A DNA stretch of 58,306 nucleotides from W2P13-069 sp963590525 (lineage in GTDB: Bacteria > Actinomycetota > Coriobacteriia > Coriobacteriales > QAMH01). A program made the translations under genes and the position numbers. Below are positions 36,486 through 45,767 of this stretch, in pieces (positions within the stretch are counted from its first letter, which is position 1; every line of letters begins with the position of its first letter). Location of the stretch: NCBI GenBank assembly GCA_963590525.1, contig CAVAPV010000005.1, positions 1-58,306 of the forward strand. Direction: 5' to 3'. The notes beneath the pieces were generated by a model. The model did no database searches. It saw only the letters and a program-made list of their open reading frames with translations, and had not been told where the DNA came from.

Positions 36486-36602
36486 GGTTGAGTCCTTTCT
36501 CCATCATTCTCTCGACGGCCCCTCGCCGTCTCGACAAGTAAGAGATTAGGCTCCCCATGGATTGCGGTCATGATGCGCCAACGAGTCTAATTTTGCAGGT
36601 TG

Positions 36603-36646
36603 TTGTGCATTTTGCACAATGCACCATCATCGCTGTGCAAAATGCA
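36603..36646. promoter_or_regulatory. paired operator-like sites before the isomerase gene
   Basis: TTGTGCA-TTT-TGCACAA (36603-36619) and an inverted TGCAAAATGCA (36636-36646) share the core TGCATTTTGCA, with centres 30 bp apart (about three helical turns). The motif GCATTYTGCACAA recurs at 38432-38444 upstream of the regulator gene. Likely bound by the PucR-type protein. Confidence 0.55.
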
Positions 36647-36680
36647 TTGCCGGTGTCAGTCGCACACCCTGCATCTGTCG

Positions 36681-38321
36681 CTAGAGGGCCTTGCTGGCTT
36701 CGCGCAGCTTGTAAGCAAAGAGGATCATCAGGCGCAAGGCAGGGTCGCTCGTGTCGATGCCAAAACGCTCCTCGATCTTGTCGATGCGGTACTTCACGTT
36801 GTTGCGGTGCATATGGAGCTTCTCGGCCACAACAGAGGGTTTGCGCTCGTTGACCAGGTACTCGAAGAGAAACTCGTAGTCATCAGAGCCCGTCTGCGCG
36901 TCGCGCTGGGCCAAGGCGTCTATCACGCGGCCGCCGTAAGTGCAAAGCGCCAGCTCGGCGGCACCGTCCATCTGCTTCACCAAGTATTCCGCAAAGCAGC
37001 GCTCAAACGAGAATATGCGCTTCCAATTGACAAAGTCCCTGATACCGCCGTTTGCCTTGCTCTTGGTCTTAGCGATCTGACAGGCCATGCGCGCTTGCTC
37101 AAAAGCCACCGGCGCCTCGTGCAGGTACTTGAACTTAGAGCCACGTCCGCACAAGAGATCCGCCTTCTCCATCATCTGCTCTATGCGCGATGAGATAGAG
37201 CGGTGCGCTCTGGCGCTAGGGCAGGTGCCGCTTTCGCAGCGCAAAGAGCATTTGCTGGAAAGGCAGCTAAAGCACAGGATGGCGATGCCGCCTGCTATGG
37301 CAACGGTTTTGGCCGGAGCCACGGCGGTGGCGATATCTGCCAGCAGGCGCTGCGCGGGAACCGTCTCTGTTGGGGTTTGGATATAGAACAGGCAAAAACG
37401 CGACTGATAAGGGATGCCCACATGCTTGCAGCGTTCTTGAATGGCGTCTGCATCCTCAAGCTCGCCATGGAGAAGGTCGCGCAGGAAGGTGTCTGTCGCA
37501 TTGCCAGACGGCTTGTCTTGCGGATAATCGCGGCGGGCAAAGCGCTCCACACGCGCGGCAAACATCCTGTACGTGTCTAAAAGATAGTCGACTGGTTCGC
37601 ACGCGTTGCACATCATAACGATGATGAGCGAGAAACTGTGTTGCGTTTTGAAGGAGTATACGACGGTTGTGTATTTGCAGACCTCGCGGCTGCGGTTGAT
37701 GATGAAGCCGCTTTCTTCTGCCCAAGGCTTGAAACGCTTGTGCAGCTTGAATTTGCGGATGTTTTCCTCTGTGTGGTAGCCATGCTCTATGAGCTCGACG
37801 GTGATAGGGTCGTCGCAAGGCGTGTTGCGCGTATAGGCAAGCAGCTTGAGCGCCGGGTCTACCACCGCGACGTTGTTTTGCAAGAAAGGCGCGCTTGCGT
37901 CGAGCAGCGACTGCAGTCCGTTTTCACGCGATGCGCAGGCGTCCATCTCCTGCTCCCAGGCGCGGTAGCGGTCAAAGGTCTCCAGCAGCGCATCGAATAT
38001 CTCGAGGGGCTCGCGTGCGGTTTGAAGCAAGAGCACGGCAGGGTTTGGGGACGCAGCGATTCCGGTTTGCAGATTTGCGCCTGCATCGCCCTTGACCTGC
38101 AGATCTACTGGCTGCACCAGGATGCACTGCCCGTTATCTGCGCTCACCTGCGCGCATTGATCGAGACTCGAGCAGAAAAAGAGCGTTCCACGCACAGAGG
38201 TAGAAGCACCGCCCAAGCACATGCGGACCCTCTCAAACGACAGGTCCCCTGCAGCTGCGCAAGTCACCGTGCCAAAGCACTCGAGCTCGTGGGCGATGAT
38301 GTTCAGCGTCAATCCACTCAT
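36681..38321 (-). CDS. PucR/CdaR-type transcriptional regulator
   Basis: 546 residues. The C-terminal helix-turn-helix of the PucR family is clear (VVAEKLHMHRNNVKYRIDKI followed by EERFGIDTSD). Before it lies a large sensory part with several cysteines, including a CxxxC-rich segment near residue 340-370 (CFSCLSSKCSLRC). No membrane segment is evident. Start ATG at 38321 with GGGAGG; the open frame extends upstream but lacks a site. The likely target is the isomerase gene just downstream, and a matching operator-like site upstream (38432-38444) suggests autoregulation. The effector is unknown. Confidence 0.85.
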   Translation of the reverse strand: MSGLTLNIIAHELECFGTVTCAAAGDLSFERVRMCLGGASTSVRGTLFFCSSLDQCAQVSADNGQCILVQPVDLQVKGDAGANLQTGIAASPNPAVLLLQTAREPLEIFDALLETFDRYRAWEQEMDACASRENGLQSLLDASAPFLQNNVAVVDPALKLLAYTRNTPCDDPITVELIEHGYHTEENIRKFKLHKRFKPWAEESGFIINRSREVCKYTTVVYSFKTQHSFSLIIVMMCNACEPVDYLLDTYRMFAARVERFARRDYPQDKPSGNATDTFLRDLLHGELEDADAIQERCKHVGIPYQSRFCLFYIQTPTETVPAQRLLADIATAVAPAKTVAIAGGIAILCFSCLSSKCSLRCESGTCPSARAHRSISSRIEQMMEKADLLCGRGSKFKYLHEAPVAFEQARMACQIAKTKSKANGGIRDFVNWKRIFSFERCFAEYLVKQMDGAAELALCTYGGRVIDALAQRDAQTGSDDYEFLFEYLVNERKPSVVAEKLHMHRNNVKYRIDKIEERFGIDTSDPALRLMILFAYKLREASKAL

Positions 38322-38431
38322 GGTCAACCCTCCCGTCTGCACACCGCATAACCACCTCGCAAGCCAGAAACACGATGCTTGCGTTTTATGGCAACGCAAG
38401 CATCTGTGTCGTCTGATTCTCATTCTATTGG

Positions 38432-38444
38432 GCATTCTGCACAA
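38432..38444. promoter_or_regulatory. operator-like site upstream of the PucR-type gene
   Basis: GCATTCTGCACAA matches GCATTTTGCACAA at 36607-36619 at 12 of 13 positions. It lies 110 bp before the regulator start, between that gene and the MBL-fold hydrolase gene. Confidence 0.45.
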
Positions 38445-38535
38445 CAAGCGTGATAATTCTCAGCTAGCCACAGCAAGTCGCACAAAACCCTTGAAGACAG
38501 GAAGCTAACCACCCGTCATAACAAGCGCAGTTAAC

Positions 38536-39153
38536 CTACAGCTCTATCTTCTCCCCTGGATGCAGCACCAGCTTGCCGGGGCCGTCAAAGGCAGCTGCTT
38601 TCTCATCGTCAAAGAGCACTGCGTCATTGATGTCATGCACGGGCACCAGATGCATGGGGATGCTATGTTTGGCCGCAACGAGTTTGGCACATGCGCAAGC
38701 CTCGGGCACGTCCATGTTGTAGAAGCCGTCTGCAGGAAACGTCGCGTAATCCAAACCCATTGCAGCCAACTTACCGCTGCGCATGTCGTCTGTCGTGGAG
38801 GTGTCGCCTGCCGCATAAAAGCGCAGGCCGTCAAACTCCAGCACAACACCCATGCACTCTGCCGGGTCGTGATATTTGTTGCAGGCAAGAACCGAGGTCA
38901 TCTTGATGCCGCAGGCCTCCAAGGTTTCATGCTCGCCACCAACGACAAAATCGCGAGCATGCAGCTCTACACAGCCCTGCGCACGTGCGATATCCGGCAG
39001 ACGCAGCGTATGGTCGGGGTGCTCGTGCGTGACGATGATGAGATCTGCAGGAACGTCATATCCCTCGCCCAACGCTGGATCGATGTAGATCATCGTACCG
39101 TCATCTGCTGTGAGCCTGTAGCTTCCATGTCCTTGGTAAAACATCGTGGTCAT
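38536..39153 (-). CDS. MBL-fold metal-dependent hydrolase (UlaG-like)
   Basis: 205 residues with metallo-beta-lactamase fold motifs: GHGSYRLT at the start, VTHEHPDHT (metal site 1), a Asp in AAGDTSTTDDM and a late His in MHLVPVHD. The short, UlaG-like form suggests a hydrolase of small phosphate or lactone compounds, but the substrate is unknown. GGGAGA precedes the ATG. It lies upstream of the PucR-type gene on the same strand, 214 bp away. Downstream of valS and its terminator, so it has its own transcription unit. Confidence 0.85.
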   Translation of the reverse strand: MTTMFYQGHGSYRLTADDGTMIYIDPALGEGYDVPADLIIVTHEHPDHTLRLPDIARAQGCVELHARDFVVGGEHETLEACGIKMTSVLACNKYHDPAECMGVVLEFDGLRFYAAGDTSTTDDMRSGKLAAMGLDYATFPADGFYNMDVPEACACAKLVAAKHSIPMHLVPVHDINDAVLFDDEKAAAFDGPGKLVLHPGEKIEL

Positions 39154-39238
39154 AGCGCTGTCTCCCCTCTTTTGCCGTCTAGCTGCCGCCGCGTCTTACA
39201 CATGGCAGCTAAAGCAAAGCCGTCTCCAAACCAAAGGA

Positions 39239-39267
39239 GGCCGGATACGCGCAGCAAGCGTCCGGCC
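39239..39267 (-). terminator. valS terminator-like hairpin
   Basis: On the minus strand GGCCGGA/TCCGGCC with inner pairs near a GCTTGC loop, then TCCTTTGG, 33 bp past the valS stop. The T-tract is short. Confidence 0.55.
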
Positions 39268-39299
39268 CCCTTACCTATCCGTTCTCTACAAAGGCCCGC

Positions 39300-41975
39300 T
39301 TACGCCAGCTGAGCCTCGATCAATGCGAGCTGCTGCTCGAGCTCTGCAGCCTGAGCGCGTGCCTTCTCTACAGCCTCGGGCGCAGCCTTGGCAACAAAGT
39401 TCTCGTTGGAGAGCTTCTTTTGCAGCTTGTCGAGCTCTTTTTGCGCCTTGGCCTTGTCCTTGAGGAGCTTGGCGTTTTCTGCCTCAAAGTCCACCAACCC
39501 GGTGAGGATGGTGTAGACCTCGATGCCGTTTGCCAAGGTCACCGAGCTATCGGCGGGCTTGGCATCGCAAAAATCGAGCTCTGTGATGCGGCCCATAGAG
39601 GTGATGAGCTCGGACTGCTCTTTGATGCGAGACGCCTCGCTCTCGGAGCAGCGCAGCTTGACGGCAAGCTCCTGACGCGGGCTCAAACCATAGCGGGCGC
39701 GCGTTGCACGCACAGCGCTGATGATGTCGGTCGCAGCCGTGATAGCGGCCTCTGCGTCATCATCGATCCACTTGGCAAGCTCGCTAGGCTCAGGCCAAGC
39801 GGCGATCATGAGGGCCTCGGCATCTTTGTCGATAGGCAGATGCTCCCAGATAGCCTCGGTCACAAACGGCATCACAGGATGCAGCAGGCGCAAAGAGGTA
39901 TCCAAGACAAACACGAGGTTGCGCTGTGCCTGGAGCTTTGCCGCCGCATCATCGCCAGAGAGCACGCCCTTGGAAAGCTCGATGTACCAGTTGCAGAACT
40001 CGTTCCAGAAGAAGTTGTAGAGCTCGCGGGCGATCTCGCCAAAGCGATACTCCTCGATACCCGTTGTGATGAACTGCGCCAGCTTTGCCAAACGGCTGAA
40101 CATCCAAGCATCGGCCGCAGTCTTTGCCACGGGCTCGCCCGGCGTAAAATCATCGAGGTTCATCAAGGCAAAGCGACTGGCGTTCCAGATCTTGGTCACA
40201 AACGCACGCGCAGCATCTGTACGGGGACTGTCTACGAGCTTCTTGGTCTTCTTGTCGATATTGGCGTCAAATTTGACATCCTGGTTGCCCGTGACCAGCG
40301 TGAGCAGGTTGTAGCGCATGGCGTCTGCGCCATACATGGCGATGAGGTCCATGGGGTCTACACCGTTGCCCTTGGACTTGGACATGCGGCTGCCGTCCTT
40401 GGCCAAGATGGTGGCGTAGATGAAGACATCCTCAAAGGGGATCTCCTTGGTAAAGTACAGGCTGCTCATGACCATACGGGCAACCCACAGCGCGATGATG
40501 TCGCGCGCGGTGACGAGCACCTTGGTGGGATGATGGCCTTGCATCTGCTCTGGGTTATCAGGCCAGCCCTGCGTGGCAAAGGTCCACAGCTGGCTGCTAA
40601 ACCAAGTGTCGAGCACGTCTTCTTCCTGCGTAACGTGATTGCAGCCGCATTTGGGGCAGGTGTCCGTATCCTCCATGAGGGCGTCTTCCCAACCGCAATC
40701 CGGGCAGTGGAACACTGGGATGCGATGCCCCCACCACAGCTGGCGGCTGATGCACCAGTCCTTGAGGTTTTCCATCCAAGTGGTGTAGGTGCTGGTCCAG
40801 CGGTCCGGGTGGAACTTGACCTGACCGTTTTTGACGACGTCGAGCGCAGGCCCCTTGAGCTTGTCGACAGCCACAAACCACTGCTCGCTCAGCCAAGGCT
40901 CCAGCGTAGAGTCGCAACGGTAGCAGTGCATGACGTTGTGCTCGTGCTCGTCGATGTGGTCCAAGAGATCGTGCTCCTCAAACCACTTGACCACAGCCTC
41001 GCGGCATTCATCGCGGTTAAGGCCGCTAAACTCACCATAGCCGTCCACGACAACGGCATGCTCGTCAAAGATGTTGATCTGAGGCAGGTCATGGGATTGA
41101 CCCATGGCATAGTCGTTGGGATCGTGAGCAGGGGTGACTTTGACAAAGCCCGATCCAAAGCCGGCGTCTACGTGCCAATCGGTAAAGATGGGGATCTCGC
41201 GGTTGACGATGGGCAGCATGACCTTGGCGCCCGCTTCGACCAACGCGACCTTCTCTGGGTCGTCGGGAGACACCGCAACGCCGGTATCGCCCAGCATGGT
41301 CTCGGGGCGCGTGGTGGCCACGACGATGTACTCAACACCGTTGACGGGCTCCACCAAGGGGTAGCGCAGATGCCACAGATGGCCCTTCTCGTCTTTGTAT
41401 TCGGCCTCGTCGTCAGAGATGGCGGTCGTGCAGTGCGGGCACCAGTTAACGATGCGCTTGCCGCGGTAGATCATGTCGTCGTGGTACCAGTCCACAAAGA
41501 CCTTGCGCACGGCCTTGGCGTACTCCGGAGACATCGTGAACTTCTCGTCGTCAAAGTCGACCGAGCAACCCATGCGCTTGATCTGCTCGACGATGATTCC
41601 GCCGTATTCCTCTTTCCACTCCTGGCAAGCCTCGAGAAACTTCTCGCGTCCGATCACACGGCGGTCGATGCCCTGCTCCTTGAGCTTTTTGTCGACCTTG
41701 GTCTGCGTAGCGATGCCGGCGTGGTCGGTACCCACGATCCAACGCGTGCTGTACCCGCGCATGCGGCTGTAGCGGATAAACGTGTCTTGGATGGTGTCAT
41801 CGAGCGCATGGCCCATGTGGAGCATGCCCGTGACGTTGGGCGGGGGGATAACGACGGTGCGGTCTCCCAGGCCCTTGCCCTCGCTGCGCTTGTAGTAGCC
41901 GCCCTCAAGCCACTTGCTGAGGATTCGTTCCTCGGTGGCCGCGGGCTCGTATGTCTTAGGCATCTCTTCTGCCAT
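39300..41975 (-). CDS. valS: valyl-tRNA synthetase
   Basis: Class I synthetase charging tRNA-Val, 891 residues, complete. The HIGH-type motif is HMGHALDD, the KMSKS motif is MSKSKGNGVDPMDL, an editing domain lies between, and the C-terminal tRNA-binding coiled coil occupies about the last 70 residues (KLLKDKAKAQKELDKLQKKL). The start is the ATG at 41975 (MAEEMPKTYEPAATEERIL) with GGGGAG upstream; an open extension to 42047 has no support. The clpX terminator lies upstream, so it has its own promoter. No T-box motif seen in the leader. Confidence 0.97.
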   Translation of the reverse strand: MAEEMPKTYEPAATEERILSKWLEGGYYKRSEGKGLGDRTVVIPPPNVTGMLHMGHALDDTIQDTFIRYSRMRGYSTRWIVGTDHAGIATQTKVDKKLKEQGIDRRVIGREKFLEACQEWKEEYGGIIVEQIKRMGCSVDFDDEKFTMSPEYAKAVRKVFVDWYHDDMIYRGKRIVNWCPHCTTAISDDEAEYKDEKGHLWHLRYPLVEPVNGVEYIVVATTRPETMLGDTGVAVSPDDPEKVALVEAGAKVMLPIVNREIPIFTDWHVDAGFGSGFVKVTPAHDPNDYAMGQSHDLPQINIFDEHAVVVDGYGEFSGLNRDECREAVVKWFEEHDLLDHIDEHEHNVMHCYRCDSTLEPWLSEQWFVAVDKLKGPALDVVKNGQVKFHPDRWTSTYTTWMENLKDWCISRQLWWGHRIPVFHCPDCGWEDALMEDTDTCPKCGCNHVTQEEDVLDTWFSSQLWTFATQGWPDNPEQMQGHHPTKVLVTARDIIALWVARMVMSSLYFTKEIPFEDVFIYATILAKDGSRMSKSKGNGVDPMDLIAMYGADAMRYNLLTLVTGNQDVKFDANIDKKTKKLVDSPRTDAARAFVTKIWNASRFALMNLDDFTPGEPVAKTAADAWMFSRLAKLAQFITTGIEEYRFGEIARELYNFFWNEFCNWYIELSKGVLSGDDAAAKLQAQRNLVFVLDTSLRLLHPVMPFVTEAIWEHLPIDKDAEALMIAAWPEPSELAKWIDDDAEAAITAATDIISAVRATRARYGLSPRQELAVKLRCSESEASRIKEQSELITSMGRITELDFCDAKPADSSVTLANGIEVYTILTGLVDFEAENAKLLKDKAKAQKELDKLQKKLSNENFVAKAAPEAVEKARAQAAELEQQLALIEAQLA

Positions 41976-42121
41976 GGATAACTCCCCTTGTCTGGGTTGA
42001 GAACGTATGCTCGATATCTTAGCAGCTATACACCTGACCTGCGGCACCCATCACGACAGATGCGATGCGCGGTTCCCTATGCGGCAGCTCTCTTAACCGT
42101 TGCAGCATCCCCAAATACAAA

Positions 42122-42150
42122 GCGGGGTCTTGGATAACCCAAGACCCCGC
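42122..42150 (-). terminator. clpX terminator
   Basis: GCGGGGTCTTGG/CCAAGACCCCGC, a perfect 12-bp stem with a 5-nt loop, followed on the minus strand by TTTGTATTT. It ends the tig-clpP-clpX unit, 30 bp after clpX. Confidence 0.88.
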
Positions 42151-42179
42151 ATCTTTGCTTGCAATCTCAAGTGCAGCTT

Positions 42180-43475
42180 TTAGTCTGCATACTCCAAAAC
42201 GGCAGGAGCGTTGCTGGTCACGCACTCTGGCGTGATGATTACCTTGGCCACCTGGCGTTCCTCGCTAGGAAGCGTGTACATAGTGTCTTGCAGCACGCGC
42301 TCGCAGATGCTGCGCAAGCCACGGGCACCAGTGCCATGCTTGATGGCCTCTGCTGCAATAGCGCGCAGAGCGTCCTGTGTTACCTCGAGCTCGGCGCCCT
42401 CGAAGCCGATCATGCGGCGGTACTGCTTGATCAGAGCGTTTTTGGGCTCTGTCAAGATGCGCATGAGGTCGTCTTCGTCCAGGTCTTTGACGCTAGAGAT
42501 AACCGGTACGCGGCCAACGAACTCCGGGATCATGCCAAACTTGTTGAGGTCCTCGGGCAAGACCTGCTCCAAGAGCTTTGCGCTCTCGATCTTCTTGGAC
42601 TCGGAGACCTCGCTGTTAAAGCCGACGCCCTTCTTGCCAATACGATCGCGGACGATGTCGTCCAGGCCCACAAAGGCACCACCCAAGATGAACAAGATGT
42701 TGGTCGTGTCGATCTGGATGAGCTCTTGCTGCGGATGCTTGCGACCGCCGTTGGGCGGAACGCTTGCCACCGTGCCCTCGACGATCTTGAGCAGCGCCTG
42801 CTGGACGCCCTCGCCAGAGACATCGCGCGTGATGGAGAGGTTTTCTGCCTTGCGCGCGACCTTGTCGATCTCGTCGATGTAGACGATGCCCACCTGGGCG
42901 CGGTCGACGTCGTTGTCTGCCGCGTTGATGAGCTTGAGCAGGATGTTCTCAACGTCCTCGCCCACATAGCCGGCCTCGGTCAGAGCCGTTGCGTCTGCGA
43001 TGGCAAAGGGCACGTTGAGCACGCGAGCCAACGTCTGCGCCAAAAGCGTCTTGCCGCAGCCGGTGGGACCCAAGATGAGGACGTTGCTCTTTGCGAGCTC
43101 GACCTCGCCGTCATCTGCGTCCAAACCCAAAGCCACGCGCTTGTAGTGGTTGTAGACGGCAACAGAGAGCGCCTTTTTTGCAGCGTCCTGCCCGATGACA
43201 AACTGATCCATCAGCTCGTGCATCTGGGCGGGCGTGGGCAGGTTGTCCAACGTGATGAGGCCTTCGGTCTTGCCGGTTGCGGCAGGAAGACCGTCGACGA
43301 TCTCTCCCTCGATGGAGATGCCCTCCTCGATCATGATGTCTGCGCACACCTGCACGCACTCGTTGCAGATATAGACGCCGTCTCCGGCTATAAGCTTGTC
43401 GACCTGCTCTTGGCTCTTGCCGCAAAACGAGCAATGCAGAGGGCTGTTGCCAAATGTGCCGTTAGTAGGGGCCAT
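42180..43475 (-). CDS. clpX: ATP-dependent Clp protease ATP-binding subunit ClpX
   Basis: AAA+ unfoldase that feeds substrates to ClpP; 431 residues. N-terminal zinc-binding domain C15-x2-C18...C37-x2-C40; Walker A GPTGCGKTLLAQ near 135; Walker B VYIDEIDKV; sensor and pore segments typical of ClpX (GTVASVPPNGGRKHP). It starts 3 bp after the clpP stop, with weak spacing typical of coupled genes, in the order tig-clpP-clpX found in many Gram-positives. A strong terminator follows. Confidence 0.98.
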   Translation of the reverse strand: MAPTNGTFGNSPLHCSFCGKSQEQVDKLIAGDGVYICNECVQVCADIMIEEGISIEGEIVDGLPAATGKTEGLITLDNLPTPAQMHELMDQFVIGQDAAKKALSVAVYNHYKRVALGLDADDGEVELAKSNVLILGPTGCGKTLLAQTLARVLNVPFAIADATALTEAGYVGEDVENILLKLINAADNDVDRAQVGIVYIDEIDKVARKAENLSITRDVSGEGVQQALLKIVEGTVASVPPNGGRKHPQQELIQIDTTNILFILGGAFVGLDDIVRDRIGKKGVGFNSEVSESKKIESAKLLEQVLPEDLNKFGMIPEFVGRVPVISSVKDLDEDDLMRILTEPKNALIKQYRRMIGFEGAELEVTQDALRAIAAEAIKHGTGARGLRSICERVLQDTMYTLPSEERQVAKVIITPECVTSNAPAVLEYAD

Positions 43476-43478
43476 CGG

Positions 43479-44099
43479 CTAGTCCTTCTTCTGTGTGCTG
43501 GCGTCTGCGCGGTTGACGACAACCTCGTCTGCCAGGCCGTAGGCCACGGCCTCCTCTGCAGTAAACCAATGGTCGCGCTCGCTGTCTGCGTGGATCTGCT
43601 CGGGCGTCTGGCCGGTATGCTTGGCCAAGATGCCTTCCAAGCGGTCGCGGGTCTTCTTGATCTCGCTGTAGTAGATCTCGAAGTCGCTCTCCTTGCAGTG
43701 ATCGGGGGTGCCGCCCATGGGCTGATGCATCATGACCTGGGCGTTGGGAAGCACAAGGCGCTTGCCCGGTGCACCGGCAGCCAGCAAAACGCAACCCATA
43801 GAGGCAGCCATGCCCATGCAGATGGTGGACACGTCCGGCTTGATGAACTGGATCGTGTCATAGATAGCCAAGCCGGCGCTCACAGAGCCACCGGGGCTGT
43901 TGATATAGAGGCTGATGTCCTTGTCCGGGTCCACGCTCTCAAGGTGCAGCAGCTGAGCGATGACAACGTTAGCGCTGGCATCGGTCACTTGCTCGCCCAA
44001 GAAGATGACGCGGTCATTGAGCAGCCTGGAATAGATGTCGTAGCTGCGCTCGCCACGGGGCGATTGCTCGACTACGTAAGGGATCAGGGTGTTGTCCAT
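43479..44099 (-). CDS. clpP: ATP-dependent Clp protease proteolytic subunit
   Basis: Serine protease of the ClpXP complex, 206 residues. The catalytic Ser is S100 in GMAASMGC, the His is H125 in MHQPMGG, and the Asp lies near 175 in DSERDHW. The N-terminal axial loop contains YVVEQSPRGERSYDIYSRLL. GGAG precedes the ATG. Between tig and clpX; only one clpP copy is in the window, whereas actinobacteria often carry two. Confidence 0.98.
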   Translation of the reverse strand: MDNTLIPYVVEQSPRGERSYDIYSRLLNDRVIFLGEQVTDASANVVIAQLLHLESVDPDKDISLYINSPGGSVSAGLAIYDTIQFIKPDVSTICMGMAASMGCVLLAAGAPGKRLVLPNAQVMMHQPMGGTPDHCKESDFEIYYSEIKKTRDRLEGILAKHTGQTPEQIHADSERDHWFTAEEAVAYGLADEVVVNRADASTQKKD

Positions 44100-44132
44100 G
44101 CTAGGACTCCTTACTCCACGAAAAAGGTTTGC

Positions 44133-45434
44133 TTACTCGGCGTCCTGGTCGCCCTCGTCGGCGGTGACGACGGCGTTTTCGACCAGCCACTCGGTAGCTT
44201 TGCGACGGCGGATACCCTCGCGCAGCTCGCTCATGCGGCCCTTCTCCTCCCAAGACTTGCGGACCTCTGCGGGGTTTTCGACAACGGCAAACTCCTTGTC
44301 GATGTCCTCATCGGTGATCTCGAGGTCGAGATGGGCAAACATGGCATCCAGAGCCAGGGTCTGAGCGGCGACCTCTTTGGCCTCCTCGTCCAGGTCCTTG
44401 TTGAACTCATCAGCGGTGATGCCCTGCTGTGCAAAGAACTGATCCAGCGTGACGCCCTGCTGCTGCAGGTTCATGTAGAACTCGCGCAGGATGTCTTGAC
44501 GGGTGAAGGTGACGTAGGACTCGGGGATGTCGCCGTGAACGCGCTTGGCGAGCTCTGTCACGCAGCGCTGCTCTTTAAGAGCGGGAAGCTGCTGGGCCTT
44601 CTGGTTGTTGATGGCCTCGACCAGCTGGGTCTTGAGGGCCTCCATGCTGTCTGCGCCGAGCTTGGCTGCAAACTCGTCGTCAAGCTCGGGGACGTTCTTG
44701 ATGCGGATCTCTTTGACGGTCACATCTGCATGGATGGCGTCGGCGCCCAGGTAGGCAAAGCTCTCGTCGCCCTCGACAGAGAAGTCAAAGGACTTGCTGT
44801 CGCCGGTGGACATGCCGATGATCTGCTCTTCCATGGCTGCGGGGATGATGCCGGCGCCAAGCTCGACCAAGCGGGACTCGGAGTTGAGGCCCTGGACAGC
44901 CTTGCCGTCTGCGGTGCAGGCCATGTTGAGCTGGACAAAGTCCTCGGCCTGGACAGCACGGTCTTCAACGGTCTCGAAGGAGTAGTAGTAAGTGCGCAGG
45001 GCCTCGAGCTGAGCGTCGATCTCTTCGTCGGTGGCTTCCTCGGCCGGCATCTTGATCTCAACAGGATCAAAGCTGATGAGCTCGACGGTAGGCTTGACCT
45101 CTCCGGCCAGGACAAAGGTGAAGTCCTCGCCGTCGACAACGTTACCGGTCTCCTCAAAAGTGGGGTTGGCGATAAAGAGAACGTCTTGGCTGTCGACTGC
45201 GACAGGGGCGATCTCGTTGATCATATCTGTGGTGATCTCTGCGAAGACGGCATCATGACCGCCAAAGTTGCGCTCGAGGATGGCGCGAGGAGCCTTGCCA
45301 GGACGGAAACCCGGGATGCGGGCACGGCCGAGCTGCTTGAAATGAGCGTTGACATGCTCTTTGACGGTAGCAGCAGGGACAGTGACGGTGATCTGAGTCT
45401 TGCCGTCTTGGGTGATGGTGGTCTTGACGTCCAT
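44133..45434 (-). CDS. tig: trigger factor
   Basis: Ribosome-associated chaperone and peptidyl-prolyl isomerase, 433 residues. The N-terminal ribosome-binding domain contains the signature region (GFRPGKAPRAILERNFGG). The FKBP-like isomerase domain spans about 150-245, and the helical C-terminal chaperone domain follows (to an acidic end). GGAGG precedes the ATG. First protein gene of tig-clpP-clpX; tRNA-Leu lies 78 bp upstream on the same strand, so a shared or read-through transcript is possible. Confidence 0.97.
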   Translation of the reverse strand: MDVKTTITQDGKTQITVTVPAATVKEHVNAHFKQLGRARIPGFRPGKAPRAILERNFGGHDAVFAEITTDMINEIAPVAVDSQDVLFIANPTFEETGNVVDGEDFTFVLAGEVKPTVELISFDPVEIKMPAEEATDEEIDAQLEALRTYYYSFETVEDRAVQAEDFVQLNMACTADGKAVQGLNSESRLVELGAGIIPAAMEEQIIGMSTGDSKSFDFSVEGDESFAYLGADAIHADVTVKEIRIKNVPELDDEFAAKLGADSMEALKTQLVEAINNQKAQQLPALKEQRCVTELAKRVHGDIPESYVTFTRQDILREFYMNLQQQGVTLDQFFAQQGITADEFNKDLDEEAKEVAAQTLALDAMFAHLDLEITDEDIDKEFAVVENPAEVRKSWEEKGRMSELREGIRRRKATEWLVENAVVTADEGDQDAE

Positions 45435-45512
45435 CTAATCCTCCGTAGTTCTCGCGCGCCATTTCTTGGCGTCCATTTTTCAGAACGCCTGCGCGTTCCT
45501 TGTTAACTGAGT

Positions 45513-45597
45513 TGGTGCGGGCGAAAGGACTCGAACCTTCACGGGTTGCCCCACTGGAACCTAAATCCAGCGCGTCTGCCAGTTCCGCCACGCCCGC
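45513..45597 (-). tRNA. tRNA-Leu(UAG)
   Basis: 85 nt on the minus strand, acceptor GCGGGCG/CGCCCGC, discriminator A and encoded CCA. The anticodon stem CTGGA/TCCAG encloses loop TTTAGGT, giving anticodon UAG. A long variable arm (class II) and T loop GGTTCGAGTCC are present. Lies upstream of tig. Confidence 0.96.
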
Positions 45598-45707
45598 ACT
45601 TTGGGCAGGCTAACGCCGCCACTGCTAGCGGCATAGTCAAGCGAACAGTTTAGCGCAGTTGCCGCCGTATGCATCATGCGTATTGGATTCGTTACCGTAT
45701 AAAAGCG

Positions 45708-45742
45708 CGTGCGGGCACAGAACCTGACGTCTGACCCGCACG
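45708..45742 (-). terminator. terminator of the transglutaminase-like wall protein gene
   Basis: CGTGCGGG/CCCGCACG (8 bp, 19-nt loop) followed on the minus strand by CGCTTTTATAC, 26 bp past the stop. Moderate T-tract. Confidence 0.6.
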
Positions 45743-45767
45743 AGCATTGCTTATGTTTGCCGCAAAC

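Noticed and set aside
39420..41981. Long + strand open frame across valS
   Set aside because: Antisense shadow of valS; no ribosome-binding site and no recognisable domain.
42159..45506. Long + strand open frame across clpX, clpP and tig
   Set aside because: It spans three conserved minus-strand genes and their gaps; composition artefact.
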